Source of the DNA: an uncultured Kordia sp.
Lineage (GTDB): Bacteria > Bacteroidota > Bacteroidia > Flavobacteriales > Flavobacteriaceae
Length of the DNA stretch: 64,000 nt
Direction of reading: 5' to 3'
Assembly (NCBI RefSeq): GCF_947489565.1
Contig: NZ_CANLEA010000005.1
Coordinates: 296,138-360,137, forward strand
Each line of letters starts with the position of its first letter. Position 1 is the first letter of the stretch. The position numbers and the translations under genes were made by a program. The notes beneath the pieces were generated by a model, which worked only from the letters and a program-made list of their open reading frames with translations, was not told the DNA's origin and did no database searches. Positions 37,371-46,241 of the stretch are shown piece after piece.

Positions 37371-38105
37371 ATGATGATGACTGAAAAAAGATATGACCGT
37401 TTTGTAAATGTTTCGATGGTTGAAGGGCATGATGAAATCAAAATTGTGCACTTAAACAGACCAGAAAAAGCAAACGCTTACAATGAAGAAATGATAAATG
37501 AACTAGAGGCAACTCTGAATGAAATTTATGATGATGATACTGTAGGAGCAATCATCTTAACGGGGAATGGAGAAAGTGCATTTTGTGCAGGAGCTGATAA
37601 AAATGAATTCTCAGGTAAAACTGCAGAAAACGGATTAAATCTAAAAAGTAGAATGCTTTTTGATAAGTTGGCAAACGCATCAAAAATAAGTATTGCAGCA
37701 CTTAACGGAGCCGCAATAGGAGGCGGATTAGAACTTGCTTTAGCTTGCGATATGCGTGTTTGTGCTCCAAATGCTGAATTTGGTTTTCCTGAACTTGAAT
37801 TAGGATTAACACCAGCAGCAGGAGGAATGCGAAGATTACCACCTGTAATTGGTCTTGGGAAAGCGAAAGAAATGATCTTCTTTGGCAAAAAACTCAATGC
37901 AGACGAAGCTGCGCAATGCCACTTAGTAAGTCATGTAGGTAACGATTTTATGGCCGTGGCTATAAAACATGCAGCACATGTTGCGCAATTAGATCCACTT
38001 GCAATTACGCTTGCTAAAAAAGTATTGCACAGTTTAAATCAGCAAAATAACGAAAGTCTTGAATCTGTTGTTCAAGCATTACTATACGAAAGAAAATTTA
38101 AATAA
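37371..38105 (+). CDS. dpgD: DpgD-like enoyl-CoA hydratase (Dpg pathway)
   Basis: 244-residue crotonase with oxyanion-hole segments AFCAGADKNEF near 66 and NGAAIGGGLELALACDMR near 113, followed by GFPELELGL. In Dpg biosynthesis DpgD, with DpgB, dehydrates and aromatises the DpgA product to 3,5-dihydroxyphenylacetyl-CoA. Alone it would be called a generic enoyl-CoA hydratase; its position between dpgC and dpgA decides the call. Three Met codons open the reading frame (MMMTEK), so the exact start is uncertain by up to two codons. Confidence 0.88.
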   Translation: MMMTEKRYDRFVNVSMVEGHDEIKIVHLNRPEKANAYNEEMINELEATLNEIYDDDTVGAIILTGNGESAFCAGADKNEFSGKTAENGLNLKSRMLFDKLANASKISIAALNGAAIGGGLELALACDMRVCAPNAEFGFPELELGLTPAAGGMRRLPPVIGLGKAKEMIFFGKKLNADEAAQCHLVSHVGNDFMAVAIKHAAHVAQLDPLAITLAKKVLHSLNQQNNESLESVVQALLYERKFK

Positions 38106-38120
38106 AAAATACAATACACA

Positions 38121-39173
38121 TTGGAATCACAAACAAGATTATTAGGAATAGGAACTGCAAATCCAGGAAAATCTTACCAACAATCAGAAATAGCAGAAAT
38201 GTTAGGGGTTATGGATACTAAAATTGCTAGAATTTTTAACAATTCACATATAAAAACCAGAAATGTATGCTTCACTGATTTCGATGAAAATGGAGCAGTG
38301 AAAGAAGAAACAAGTCTTGATCTTTGGAATAAACATCGAAAATATGCTGTTGAAACTGCAGAAAAAGCCATAGAAAACGCACTCGAAATTGCTGGTTTAA
38401 CAGTCAATGATATTGACTATATCGCTTGTGTAACGTCTACAGGATTTTTATGCCCGGGATTAAGTGCTCATTTGATAAAAAATATGGGATTTAGACAAAA
38501 TACCCAAAGAATAGATATTGTCGGAATGGGATGTAATGCAGGACTCAATGGAATGCAACCTGTTACGAACTTTTGCAAGTTACATCCAGAAAAATTTGGA
38601 CTACTTGTCTGTTCTGAAGTCTGTTCAGCACTTTATGTAAAAGATGATACCATTGGAACAGCAGTCGTGAACTCACTATTTGGTGATGGTTCTACAGCAG
38701 CAGTATTTGGAAATAGATCAGAACTCAAAGAAGGAGTCGGTGCAGAAATATTAGCATTTGAATCTTTTATCATTCCTGATCATATAGATGCGATGCGATT
38801 TGATTTTAATGGAGACAAATATGAATTCTATCTAGATCGTCAAATCCCTTATGTTTTAGGAAACAATATTGAAAAACCTGTAAAAGCACTTTTAAAAAAG
38901 CACGGTTTAAAAATAAGAGACATTGATCATTGGGTTGTACATTCTGGTGGACGTAAGGTAATTGATTCTATCAAGTACAACTTAGATATATCTAGTCATG
39001 ATGTCCGTCACACTATTGATGTGTTAAGAGAATACGGGAATCTGTCTTCGGGCGCATTCTTATTCTCGTACAAACGATTGATTGATGAAAATATAGCAAA
39101 AAAAGGCGATAACCTATTTATAATAACTATGGGACCTGGAACTACTGTAGAATGTTGTTTGGGGAAATTTTAA
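38121..39173 (+). CDS. dpgA: DpgA: type III polyketide synthase making 3,5-dihydroxyphenylacetyl-CoA
   Basis: 350-residue chalcone/stilbene synthase-fold enzyme. Nucleophile Cys138 lies in GMGCNAGLNG, with a His in VVHSGGRKV near 274 and an Asn in GNLSSGAF near 306, completing the type III PKS triad. DpgA condenses four malonyl-CoA units. The start is a TTG at 38121, supported by the immediate match of MESQTRLLGIGTANPGK to the family N-terminus and by the 15 bp gap after dpgD. Presence with DpgB, C, D and HpgT homologues rules out a generic alkylpyrone synthase as the first choice. Confidence 0.92.
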   Translation: MESQTRLLGIGTANPGKSYQQSEIAEMLGVMDTKIARIFNNSHIKTRNVCFTDFDENGAVKEETSLDLWNKHRKYAVETAEKAIENALEIAGLTVNDIDYIACVTSTGFLCPGLSAHLIKNMGFRQNTQRIDIVGMGCNAGLNGMQPVTNFCKLHPEKFGLLVCSEVCSALYVKDDTIGTAVVNSLFGDGSTAAVFGNRSELKEGVGAEILAFESFIIPDHIDAMRFDFNGDKYEFYLDRQIPYVLGNNIEKPVKALLKKHGLKIRDIDHWVVHSGGRKVIDSIKYNLDISSHDVRHTIDVLREYGNLSSGAFLFSYKRLIDENIAKKGDNLFIITMGPGTTVECCLGKF

Positions 39174-39183
39174 AAAAAAAGAA

Positions 39184-39888
39184 ATGATAAACGTAAATAT
39201 AAACGTCGAAACTCAACTTCTTACAATTAAAGAAGAAACAAACTTGACAATTGTTGAATTAGCAGAAACACAAGAAAGTATTGACAGAGATGCTTTCTTA
39301 AGTGAGTTAAGAATAGTAGCGGACTACTTAGAAGATGAATCAATTTCAAATGTAGTTGTCTTTAAAGGTTTATGCTTGGAAATGACTGGAGACACAGAAG
39401 TTCCTAGTTCAGACTTTTTTAGACGCTGGGAAAAAGTATTAAATCAATTAGAAAAACTACCCAAAGTATTAATTGCGGTACTAGATGGAACATGTGAAAA
39501 CTTCTTAATGCAATTGGCATTATGTTGCGATTACAGAGTTGCTACTGAAAACACTACTTTTATTTCTTCTGAAATAAAAGTAGGATACTTGCCTGGAATT
39601 TCTACCCTTTACTTAACAAAATATGTAGGTATGGGATTGGCTAGGAGAACCATTTTAGCAGGAATTCCACTAAAAGCAGATAAAGCGTATGCAGAAGGAC
39701 TAATCGATGAAATGTGCACAAAAGAACAGCTAAATGAAAAGGTATATGAATTTATAAAGTTAGTAACACCTAAAAGCATCAAAGCGTTTCAATTAGGCGC
39801 TAGATTATTAAGAGAATCTTATGCGAACTCTTATGAAACTGCATTAGGTCATTATTTAGCGGCACAAAATAAATGCATTGATAAATAA
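39184..39888 (+). CDS. dpgB: DpgB-like crotonase (Dpg pathway helper)
   Basis: 234-residue degenerate crotonase: DGTCENFLMQLALCCDYRVA near 101 replaces the usual glycine-rich oxyanion segment, and an EIKVGYLPGISTLYL block follows. DpgB of glycopeptide producers is a similarly diverged enoyl-CoA hydratase homologue that greatly stimulates DpgA and helps with dehydration. It lies 10 bp after dpgA and is the last clear gene of the biosynthetic operon. The identity rests on context and length. Confidence 0.85.
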   Translation: MINVNINVETQLLTIKEETNLTIVELAETQESIDRDAFLSELRIVADYLEDESISNVVVFKGLCLEMTGDTEVPSSDFFRRWEKVLNQLEKLPKVLIAVLDGTCENFLMQLALCCDYRVATENTTFISSEIKVGYLPGISTLYLTKYVGMGLARRTILAGIPLKADKAYAEGLIDEMCTKEQLNEKVYEFIKLVTPKSIKAFQLGARLLRESYANSYETALGHYLAAQNKCIDK

Positions 39889-40112
39889 ATTGAATCATCT
39901 TTACATAGCATTTGTCATATTAGCGTAATAGTTGATAAGTCTTATACAGACAACAGAAACGATTCAGGCTCAAAACACAGTTATAAAGAAATAATGAAAA
40001 ACATATTTTCTTCTGTTTAAATAAAATAAAATAGTATAAGTGTTGAAAGTTAATTTTTATTTTTTAGCAAATAAAATATATATTAGAGGAAACTAACTCT
40101 AATATAACTACC

Positions 40113-40610
40113 ATGGCAAGATCAAGTAGAGAATTGAAAAAAGGTACAGATTACAATGTTCAATTAACAGCTAAAGGCATTGGACCGCTATCAGATGAAT
40201 TAATTGAAAAAGACTCTCTAGGACCATTCATGAGAATTAGTCAAATGAATGATAATGTCATTTATTTATACGCTTATTTTCATGAAAAAGTCAAGGAATT
40301 TCATTTCAAAATTACTGAAACTACAGATGATACCACGAGTGTTTTAGGAATTCTCTTGGATTCCTATGCGCTCAATATAGATGTAATAGAAAAGTTTGAA
40401 GAACCAACAACTCCTCAGAATTTATGGGCTTTTATTATTCAAACCAACGTTAGTATTAAAAATGAAAGAATCGTTAATTGTAATATTAATTTCAATTACA
40501 AATCTAAAGAAAACACAGACACACATACCAAATCATCACTTTTAGATCCAGTTGGAGTACCAAGGAGAGGAACGAAAGTAATCATCGCTAAACTTACAGA
40601 TGAAGACTAG
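40113..40610 (+). CDS. Unrecognised 165-aa protein
   Basis: No family recognised. The protein is soluble-looking, without signal peptide or membrane segment, with alternating beta-type stretches (VIYLYAYFHEKVKEFHFKI) and a basic tail containing VPRRGTKVIIAKL. It follows a 224 bp gap after dpgB that contains a 7-bp inverted repeat (ATTAGAG/CTCTAAT, 40082-40103) just before the start, so it probably has its own promoter. Its stop codon directly abuts the histidine kinase gene, suggesting co-transcription with that two-component system. Confidence 0.7.
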   Translation: MARSSRELKKGTDYNVQLTAKGIGPLSDELIEKDSLGPFMRISQMNDNVIYLYAYFHEKVKEFHFKITETTDDTTSVLGILLDSYALNIDVIEKFEEPTTPQNLWAFIIQTNVSIKNERIVNCNINFNYKSKENTDTHTKSSLLDPVGVPRRGTKVIIAKLTDED

Positions 40611-40622
40611 ATGTTTTTGTGT

Positions 40623-42335
40623 ATGAAAATTTCTAAATTTTATTTTCTAAGTTGTGCAATTTTGTTTTCAGTATCGGTTTTTACACAAAACACATATTCA
40701 GAAACATGGTTTGTAAATTGTTGTGAGTATTGCAAAGAAAATCCAAACGATCAAGGTAAAATCCAAACCGGAAACGAATATGCCTGGCACAATGCACATG
40801 TAAGTCTGTTAAAAAGAAATTATAAAAGAGCTAAAAAGTATATCTTAGAAGATAGGGAAACAAATGATTCACTCAAACAATTATTTGAAAATCACTTATT
40901 ATATACTTTAGGAGTTGAAGAAGAGGCAAAACGTTATCTTTTAAGCCTTAGAAATACATCAAATCTTAATATAAAGCAGTTTGTTTTCAAGAATTTGGGA
41001 ACTTGTTATTTGCGAAAACAGGAGTATGATTCTGCCAATTTTTATTTTGAAGAAGCTTTAAAAGTCCCTTTGCAACATTCGTATCAATTTAAAACTGAAA
41101 TTGCAGAGAATCAAGCATATATCTTGGTCTTTAAAAAACAATATGCGCAAGCGAATGAAATATACCAAGAAATTGTAAAAACAAGTAAAAAGAAATTAGA
41201 TACACATCAAATCGTAAAAACATATTCAAACATTGGTAACTCTTATTTTGAACAATATAAAGATGAGTTGGCCAAAACGTATTTTGACTCTGCGTATGTT
41301 TTTTCCAAACCACTCAAGGACTTAGAACTCAAAAGTACTATTGCCTACAACCTGTATTTATTGGCTGAGGTTTCAAAAACACATGAAAGTGCCATCCAAT
41401 ATTTTAAAGAGTATACCATGTTGAACGATTCGCTTCAAAAACAAAATATGCTTTGGCAAGTAGCACAAGAAAAAGAAGCGTTTAATATTGCCCAAAAGCA
41501 AGCAGAATTGGATCTGAAAACAGCACAACGAAATCTATTTATGGTAATTTCTGTTGGAATTCTTCTAGTATTATTAATTGGTTTCATTTTCTACAGAAAG
41601 TTGATAAAGCAAAACAAAAAGATCAAAAAACTAAATCATGAATTGAATGAGACAAATACTGTAAAAAATCAGTTGTTCACAATCATTGCGCATGATTTAC
41701 GAAGTCCCGTAGCACGCTTGAAACAATTATTTCAATTGCGAACTATCAAACAAGATGCAGATGGAGTTTTGTCAGATAAAAAAGTTTCTAAAATTGTAGA
41801 CTCACTAAGTTTATTGTTAGATAACTTATTGAGTTGGTCACTGAGTCAGTCAGATTTACTCATGGTACAAAAAGAATGGTTTCCGCTATGGCAAATCATT
41901 CATCAAATAGAATTGCAATACCAATCTTTAATTGATGAAAAAAGCATTCAATTCTCTGTAGATATCCAAAAAACGATACTCGTGTATGGTGATATGGAAA
42001 TTTTTAAAATTGTGATTCGAAACTGTTTAGACAACGCGATCAAATTCACACCCAAAAACGGAAAAATCGTCATTTCAGGAACCGTCAATAACGAATCATT
42101 TGCAGTATACATTACAGATTCAGGCATTGGAATTCCTGAAAAAGTACTCAAAACCATCTTTGACATAAAAAACAATAAATCTCAAGAAGATACTACGGGA
42201 AGAAAAAGTTCTGGTTTAGGTTTAATGCTTACCAAATCAATGATTCAGCTCAACGGTGGCAGTATTCAAATTAAATCGAATCCAAAAGGAGGAACCATTG
42301 TAAACATTTCATTGCCTTACAAAAACGTAGCATAA
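40623..42335 (+). CDS. TPR-containing sensor histidine kinase
   Basis: About 570 residues. A signal peptide (MKISKFYFLSCAILFSVSVFTQ) supports the ATG at 40623; an in-frame ATG four codons earlier (40611), directly after the preceding stop, is the alternative. TPR-like helical repeats fill the periplasmic part, a membrane helix (LFMVISVGILLVLLIGFIFY) lies near 305-330, and then a HisKA domain with phospho-His in IIAHDLRSP (about residue 357) and an HATPase with NCLDNAIKF, DSGIGIP and SSGLGLML. It signals to the LytTR regulator encoded 6 bp downstream. The signal is unknown; nearby peptides or the NRPS product are candidates. Confidence 0.92.
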   Translation: MKISKFYFLSCAILFSVSVFTQNTYSETWFVNCCEYCKENPNDQGKIQTGNEYAWHNAHVSLLKRNYKRAKKYILEDRETNDSLKQLFENHLLYTLGVEEEAKRYLLSLRNTSNLNIKQFVFKNLGTCYLRKQEYDSANFYFEEALKVPLQHSYQFKTEIAENQAYILVFKKQYAQANEIYQEIVKTSKKKLDTHQIVKTYSNIGNSYFEQYKDELAKTYFDSAYVFSKPLKDLELKSTIAYNLYLLAEVSKTHESAIQYFKEYTMLNDSLQKQNMLWQVAQEKEAFNIAQKQAELDLKTAQRNLFMVISVGILLVLLIGFIFYRKLIKQNKKIKKLNHELNETNTVKNQLFTIIAHDLRSPVARLKQLFQLRTIKQDADGVLSDKKVSKIVDSLSLLLDNLLSWSLSQSDLLMVQKEWFPLWQIIHQIELQYQSLIDEKSIQFSVDIQKTILVYGDMEIFKIVIRNCLDNAIKFTPKNGKIVISGTVNNESFAVYITDSGIGIPEKVLKTIFDIKNNKSQEDTTGRKSSGLGLMLTKSMIQLNGGSIQIKSNPKGGTIVNISLPYKNVA

Positions 42336-42341
42336 ACAATT

Positions 42342-43079
42342 ATGGAAAAAATAAACATATTCATATTAGAAGATGATCTAGACGAAATAGAAATACTAAA
42401 AATAATACTTTCAGAGGAATATGCAATTACTGGATTTGCAACAAATTATGAAGATGGCGTCAAAGTTTTTCATAAAAAATTGCCAGACATCGCCATACTT
42501 GACATTTTTATGAATGGAAAACGCGAAGGAATTCGATTTGCGGAGTACATTCAAGAAACATATCCGATTCCTATCTTATTTTTGACAAATTCCAAGGACA
42601 AGCTATCATTCTCTGAAGCTAAAAAGCAAAATCCGTACAATTATTTACTTAAACCAGTAAATCCGCAATCCTTAAAATTTGCGATAGAATTGGCTTTTGA
42701 AAAACAGACCAATCAAGTGGGACAATTATCTACTAGGGAAGAAGCTACCTTACAACTGGATAATAAATTGCTCATCAAAAAAGGGAATGCACTTGTAAAA
42801 GTTGTGATCAATGATATCTTTTACATCGAATCAGAAGATAAATACTGCTTCGTACACACAGAAAATGCACGTTTTTTAGTCCAAAAATCACTCAAAAGTT
42901 TTGCTGAAACCTTGCCAAATAATTTTGTGAGTTTACATCGAAAATATGTGGTGAATATCAATCAAATTCAATCTGTTCTTCCATCAGATTATACATTCAC
43001 ACTTAAAAACAATGTAACATTGCCAGTGAGTCAACGGCATCGTAAACAATTATTAGAAATCTTTACCATCATAAAATAA
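42342..43079 (+). CDS. LytTR-family response regulator
   Basis: 245 residues. The receiver domain (1-120) has acidic pocket EDD near 10 and phospho-acceptor Asp54 in IAILDIFMNG. The LytTR DNA-binding domain (about 140-243) contains IFYIESEDKYCFVHT and FVSLHRKYVVNINQI. It is the cognate partner of the upstream kinase. LytTR proteins bind pairs of short direct repeats about two helical turns apart, a pattern seen further along this window. It ends at a bidirectional terminator shared with the convergent peptide genes. Confidence 0.93.
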   Translation: MEKINIFILEDDLDEIEILKIILSEEYAITGFATNYEDGVKVFHKKLPDIAILDIFMNGKREGIRFAEYIQETYPIPILFLTNSKDKLSFSEAKKQNPYNYLLKPVNPQSLKFAIELAFEKQTNQVGQLSTREEATLQLDNKLLIKKGNALVKVVINDIFYIESEDKYCFVHTENARFLVQKSLKSFAETLPNNFVSLHRKYVVNINQIQSVLPSDYTFTLKNNVTLPVSQRHRKQLLEIFTIIK

Positions 43080-43114
43080 AAGACTTCAAAAGAAACCAAT
43101 CTTCAAAGTCTTTT
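43078..43114. terminator. Bidirectional terminator
   Basis: AAAAGACTT and AAGTCTTTT form a stem around a loop of about 19 bases, with A- and T-rich flanks on both sides. It lies between the convergent response regulator and peptide genes. Confidence 0.75.
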
Positions 43115-43124
43115 ATCTGTGCTA

Positions 43125-43310
43125 TTAAATTGGAGTTACACAACATCCAAATTGGCAATAGGCAGGAAAACCGCGGTGTACAGGATGACATTGTTCATCA
43201 CTTGTACATGAACCCAATAACGATTCGCATTCTTCACCGAAACCTCCGTGAATAGTACGTTGTTCTGATTTTGACAATGCAGTTCCAATACTTAAAATTC
43301 GTTGTTTCAT
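43125..43310 (-). CDS. GG-leader peptide with six cysteines (candidate bacteriocin-like peptide)
   Basis: 61 residues. The leader MKQRILSIGTALSKSEQRTIHGG ends in a double glycine, followed by a 38-residue core with six cysteines spaced C-x6-C-x5-C-x10-C-x3-C-C. The leader is of the flavobacterial bacteriocin-like type and differs from the MKKK...LNKK type of its neighbours. A core with so many Cys could form disulfides or be post-translationally modified. No peptidase-containing exporter is seen nearby. It is probably co-transcribed with, or lies just downstream of, the other minus-strand peptide. Confidence 0.78.
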   Translation of the reverse strand: MKQRILSIGTALSKSEQRTIHGGFGEECESLLGSCTSDEQCHPVHRGFPAYCQFGCCVTPI

Positions 43311-43343
43311 AATGTTGATATTTAATTAATTAATTAATACTAT

Positions 43344-43535
43344 TTATGTAGTACAGTTTGAAGAAGCTTGACAAAAAAGACCTGTAGCACAAATACATCT
43401 GGAATTTAACGGATCAAAAGTAAGTGGAGGCTCCGCTGTACCTGTAGTATTAGTTCCGCCTTTTATGCTAGTGCTGCCTAATTTAGAAATGGTTTTTTTC
43501 TGAATTTGTAAATGATTCGTTTTTCTTTTTTTCAT
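43344..43535 (-). CDS. GG-leader peptide, MKKRK type
   Basis: 63 residues from the ATG at 43535; the longer frame reaching 43571 adds twelve residues unlike the family. The leader MKKRKTNHLQIQKKTISKLG, then IKGG, fits the Bacteroidota class I lanthipeptide-like leader pattern. The core is Thr/Ser/Cys-containing (SRCICATGLFCQASSNCTT at the end). The Cys/Thr/Ser composition would allow lanthionine or disulfide formation, but no lanthipeptide enzyme is in the window. Confidence 0.75.
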   Translation of the reverse strand: MKKRKTNHLQIQKKTISKLGSTSIKGGTNTTGTAEPPLTFDPLNSRCICATGLFCQASSNCTT

Positions 43536-43660
43536 GGTTGAGAAATTAACGTTTTTGGTGTAAATAAACATTTAAAGACACTTATTCTGTATGTCTGATT
43601 CAAATTGATTCAAACAAAAAAATGTTGAAAATCAATAGTTTGCAACTTTTTGAAAGCAAC

Positions 43661-43691
43661 ATTCATGAATCGGGAGTATATATTCATGAAT
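43661..43691. promoter_or_regulatory. Two ATTCATGAAT palindromes 21 bp apart (candidate operator)
   Basis: Perfect 10-bp palindromes at 43661-43670 and 43682-43691, two helical turns apart, about 75 bp before the TPR/AraC gene. ATTGGTTCA follows at 43726-43734. The same palindrome and the complement of ATTGGTTCA recur before the peptide genes at 45560, so an operator for the AraC-type regulator is likely. Confidence 0.6.
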
Positions 43692-43764
43692 ATGTATTTC
43701 TTTTCCTTAAAAATGGTTATTTTTAATTGGTTCATTTTGAGAAACCATAAAAAACACTACCTAA

Positions 43765-45447
43765 TTGAAATCCTACACATACCAAAATATTAGCTTTTGC
43801 CTGCTCTTTTTAATGATAATTTCTGGTTGTAAAAAAACAGAAGATGAGTCTATCACAAAAGATTACAGACAATTATATGCCTTGTTTGCAGAAGCAACTT
43901 CATTCAAAAAAAAGCTAAACTATTGTGATATCTTTCTCAAAAAAGCAAAGCAAGAAAAGAAAACGGACATGATTTTGGCAGGATATCGAATGTTTTCTAT
44001 TACACGTACGGATGAAAATGTATTAATCTATTCCGACAGTATTATTGCACTAACCAAAGACAAGAGTAATGTACATTATCCTGCAGTTGCCTTTGAGATA
44101 AAAGGAGACTTTTACTATGACAAAAGAGCGTATAAGCAAGCTTTAGATAACTATATACAATTTGCGAAGTATGCCAAAAAACATCAACAAAAAGAAATGA
44201 TTTCAAATGCCAATTATACTATTGGTGTTATAAAAAGGCGCACAGGAAACACGGAAGAAGCATTAAAACTCTATCAACACAATTATACATATACCAAACA
44301 ACATCAAGACAGTATTACTGTAAAAACCTACCTTAATTCAATTACAGCATTAGCCAATGTTTACAATGATATGGAATTGGGTGATTCTGCCGAATACTAT
44401 AACAAATTAGGGTATAAAGAAGCAATTCGACTAAAAAATGAGCGTTTTCAGTACCATTTTGCCTTAAATCAAGGAATTGCGGCTTATCATCAACAAAAGT
44501 TTGTCACGGCCATTGATAGTATGGAAAAGTACATTCCATATTTTGAAAACTTAAATGACTACGATAAACTTTCCTTTGCGTATTATTACAATGGAGAAGC
44601 GTATTGGAAGCTTGATCAAAAAGAAAAAGCAATTCAGTATTTCAAGAAAGTTGATACTGCTTTTCAAAAAACACAATCGCTCTTTCCATTGCTTCGAAAA
44701 GCTTATATACAGCTAAATACCTATTATGAAAACAATAAAGATATTGCACAGCAATTGCATTACAGAAACAGACTTATAAAACTAGATAGCGTACTAAATT
44801 CAGATGAATTGTATCTCAATAAAACCATCTTTAAAGAATATGAAATTCCAAAATTGCAAGCAGAAAAAGAAACCATTCTTGCCGAAAAAAAACATCAGCA
44901 AAACACGTTCAAAAAAGTAATCATAGCATTAGTGTTTCTATTATGTTTTGTATTCATAGGATTCGGTTTTCAATACAAAAAACGTAAAATGGCACAACGC
45001 CGTTTTCAAGAAGTCATTCAATCAAAAACAAGTGAAAAGCCAGAAAACAAACAAAAAACGGCTGTAAAAGGACTTTCCATACCTTCGGAAATCATAGAAG
45101 ACATTATAGTAAAACTGGAAAAATTCGAAAAAGAAAACGGTTTTATATCCAATCAAATTACGCTGAATTCGTTGGCAAAACAACTCAACACAAATCCAAA
45201 CTATCTTTCAAAAATTGTAAACCATGTAAAACAATGTTCCTTTTCGAGTTACATCAACAATTTGCGAATCGAGTATGCCATCGAACAACTAAAAACTAAT
45301 CCAACCTACCTAAAATACACGATAAAGGCAATTGCAGCCGAAGTAGGATTCAACAATGTACAATCGTTTTCCAAAGCATTTTCCAATAGCAAAGGCATCA
45401 ATCCTTCGTACTTCATTCGCGAACTCAAAAAGACTAAAAAGGTGTAA
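43765..45447 (+). CDS. TPR lipoprotein-anchored AraC-type regulator
   Basis: 560 residues from a TTG start that gives a good lipoprotein signal (CLLFLMIISGC). TPR repeats occupy about 60-380, a single membrane helix VIIALVFLLCFVFIGFGFQ lies near 393, and an AraC-type helix-turn-helix domain (about 455-555) contains LNSLAKQLNTNPNYLSKIVN and IKAIAAEVGFNNVQSFSKAF. This is the one-piece TPR-membrane-AraC architecture common in Bacteroidota, which senses an external signal and acts directly on DNA. Its downstream neighbours are two leader peptides, and its upstream region shares palindromes with their promoter, so local control is inferred. Confidence 0.9.
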   Translation: MKSYTYQNISFCLLFLMIISGCKKTEDESITKDYRQLYALFAEATSFKKKLNYCDIFLKKAKQEKKTDMILAGYRMFSITRTDENVLIYSDSIIALTKDKSNVHYPAVAFEIKGDFYYDKRAYKQALDNYIQFAKYAKKHQQKEMISNANYTIGVIKRRTGNTEEALKLYQHNYTYTKQHQDSITVKTYLNSITALANVYNDMELGDSAEYYNKLGYKEAIRLKNERFQYHFALNQGIAAYHQQKFVTAIDSMEKYIPYFENLNDYDKLSFAYYYNGEAYWKLDQKEKAIQYFKKVDTAFQKTQSLFPLLRKAYIQLNTYYENNKDIAQQLHYRNRLIKLDSVLNSDELYLNKTIFKEYEIPKLQAEKETILAEKKHQQNTFKKVIIALVFLLCFVFIGFGFQYKKRKMAQRRFQEVIQSKTSEKPENKQKTAVKGLSIPSEIIEDIIVKLEKFEKENGFISNQITLNSLAKQLNTNPNYLSKIVNHVKQCSFSSYINNLRIEYAIEQLKTNPTYLKYTIKAIAAEVGFNNVQSFSKAFSNSKGINPSYFIRELKKTKKV

Positions 45448-45469
45448 ATACGACTAAAAACTTTCTACC

Positions 45470-45481
45470 GATTCATGAATC
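45470..45481. promoter_or_regulatory. GATTCATGAATC palindrome upstream of peptide genes
   Basis: Perfect 12-bp palindrome containing the same ATTCATGAAT core found twice before the AraC-type gene. It lies about 80 bp upstream of the first peptide start. TGAACCAAT at 45505-45513 is the complement of the ATTGGTTCA near the regulator's own promoter. Confidence 0.55.
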
Positions 45482-45559
45482 TGTATCATCTCTTAGAAAA
45501 AAAGTGAACCAATCATTTTTAATTTTTTAGTTTCAATCATCAAAGTAAACTAAAGACCA

Positions 45560-45751
45560 ATGAACAAGAAAAAACTAACCTTGAAAAAAGTACAGATTGC
45601 AAAAATCAATCAATCAATGCGGATTAAAGGAGGAGCGGGAACCATAACAATATCAATACTTCTAGATTGTAAAATTCCCACAAACGATCCCACAAATAAC
45701 AATACCACGGTTCCTACTTTCATTACTGTTTGTATAACTTTTACATGCTAA
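45560..45751 (+). CDS. GG-leader peptide, 63 aa
   Basis: The leader MNKKKLTLKKVQIAKINQSM, then RIKGG, is followed by a core rich in Thr and Ile with three Cys (LLDCKIP, TVCITFTC). The leader matches the K-L-x-L-K-K pattern of the surrounding peptides. It is the first of two peptide genes directly after the AraC-type regulator and carries the palindrome in its upstream region. The function is unknown; a RiPP precursor or signalling peptide is possible. Confidence 0.7.
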   Translation: MNKKKLTLKKVQIAKINQSMRIKGGAGTITISILLDCKIPTNDPTNNNTTVPTFITVCITFTC

Positions 45752-45790
45752 CTATTCATAGAAAAAATCAACAACCAATTTAAAACCGAC

Positions 45791-46066
45791 ATGAAAGCAT
45801 CCAAATTAAAACTACACAAAATCAAAATTGTGAAGCTCACACAACGAGCTCATATTTTTGGCGGATCGGAAAATACGGAGACGACGTATACAACTACAGG
45901 AAATGATGATACCACCACAAACTCGCCAACTTCTGCCGCAACAAGCAATCAATACGCTTGCAATAGTATAAATCCTAATGAGGAATGTCCCACTAAAACA
46001 AACGATACTACCAATGGTAATAACAGTGTGCCAACTTTTAACCAAACTATAGAGCCTGGACCATAA
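45791..46066 (+). CDS. Leader-type peptide with Thr/Asn-rich core, 91 aa
   Basis: MKASKLKLHKIKIVKLTQRA, then HIFGG, is a divergent copy of the local leader. The core is dominated by Thr, Asn, Ser and Asp (TTYTTTGNDDTTTN) and has only two Cys. Dense Thr/Ser would suit dehydration-type modification, but no enzyme is nearby. It starts 39 bp after the preceding peptide gene and is probably in the same transcript. Confidence 0.68.
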   Translation: MKASKLKLHKIKIVKLTQRAHIFGGSENTETTYTTTGNDDTTTNSPTSAATSNQYACNSINPNEECPTKTNDTTNGNNSVPTFNQTIEPGP

Positions 46067-46241
46067 ATCTACTTTCAAATAGTTCTCAATTGGCATTGTA
46101 ATTGTGACATATTTTCTGAGGAATGATATTTGTTTTTAAGTCTAAGAAGATGTTTTTTAATCGTTCTAATACTATTTTTCTACACTTTTTTAAAGCTAAA
46201 TTTAGTATCATTGTTTATCCTCTTTATAACCTCAAGAAAAT

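Noticed and set aside
37371..39888. Crotonase genes as fatty-acid beta-oxidation
   Set aside because: They flank a type III PKS and a DpgC with its diagnostic N-terminal extension; no thiolase or acyl-CoA dehydrogenase is nearby.
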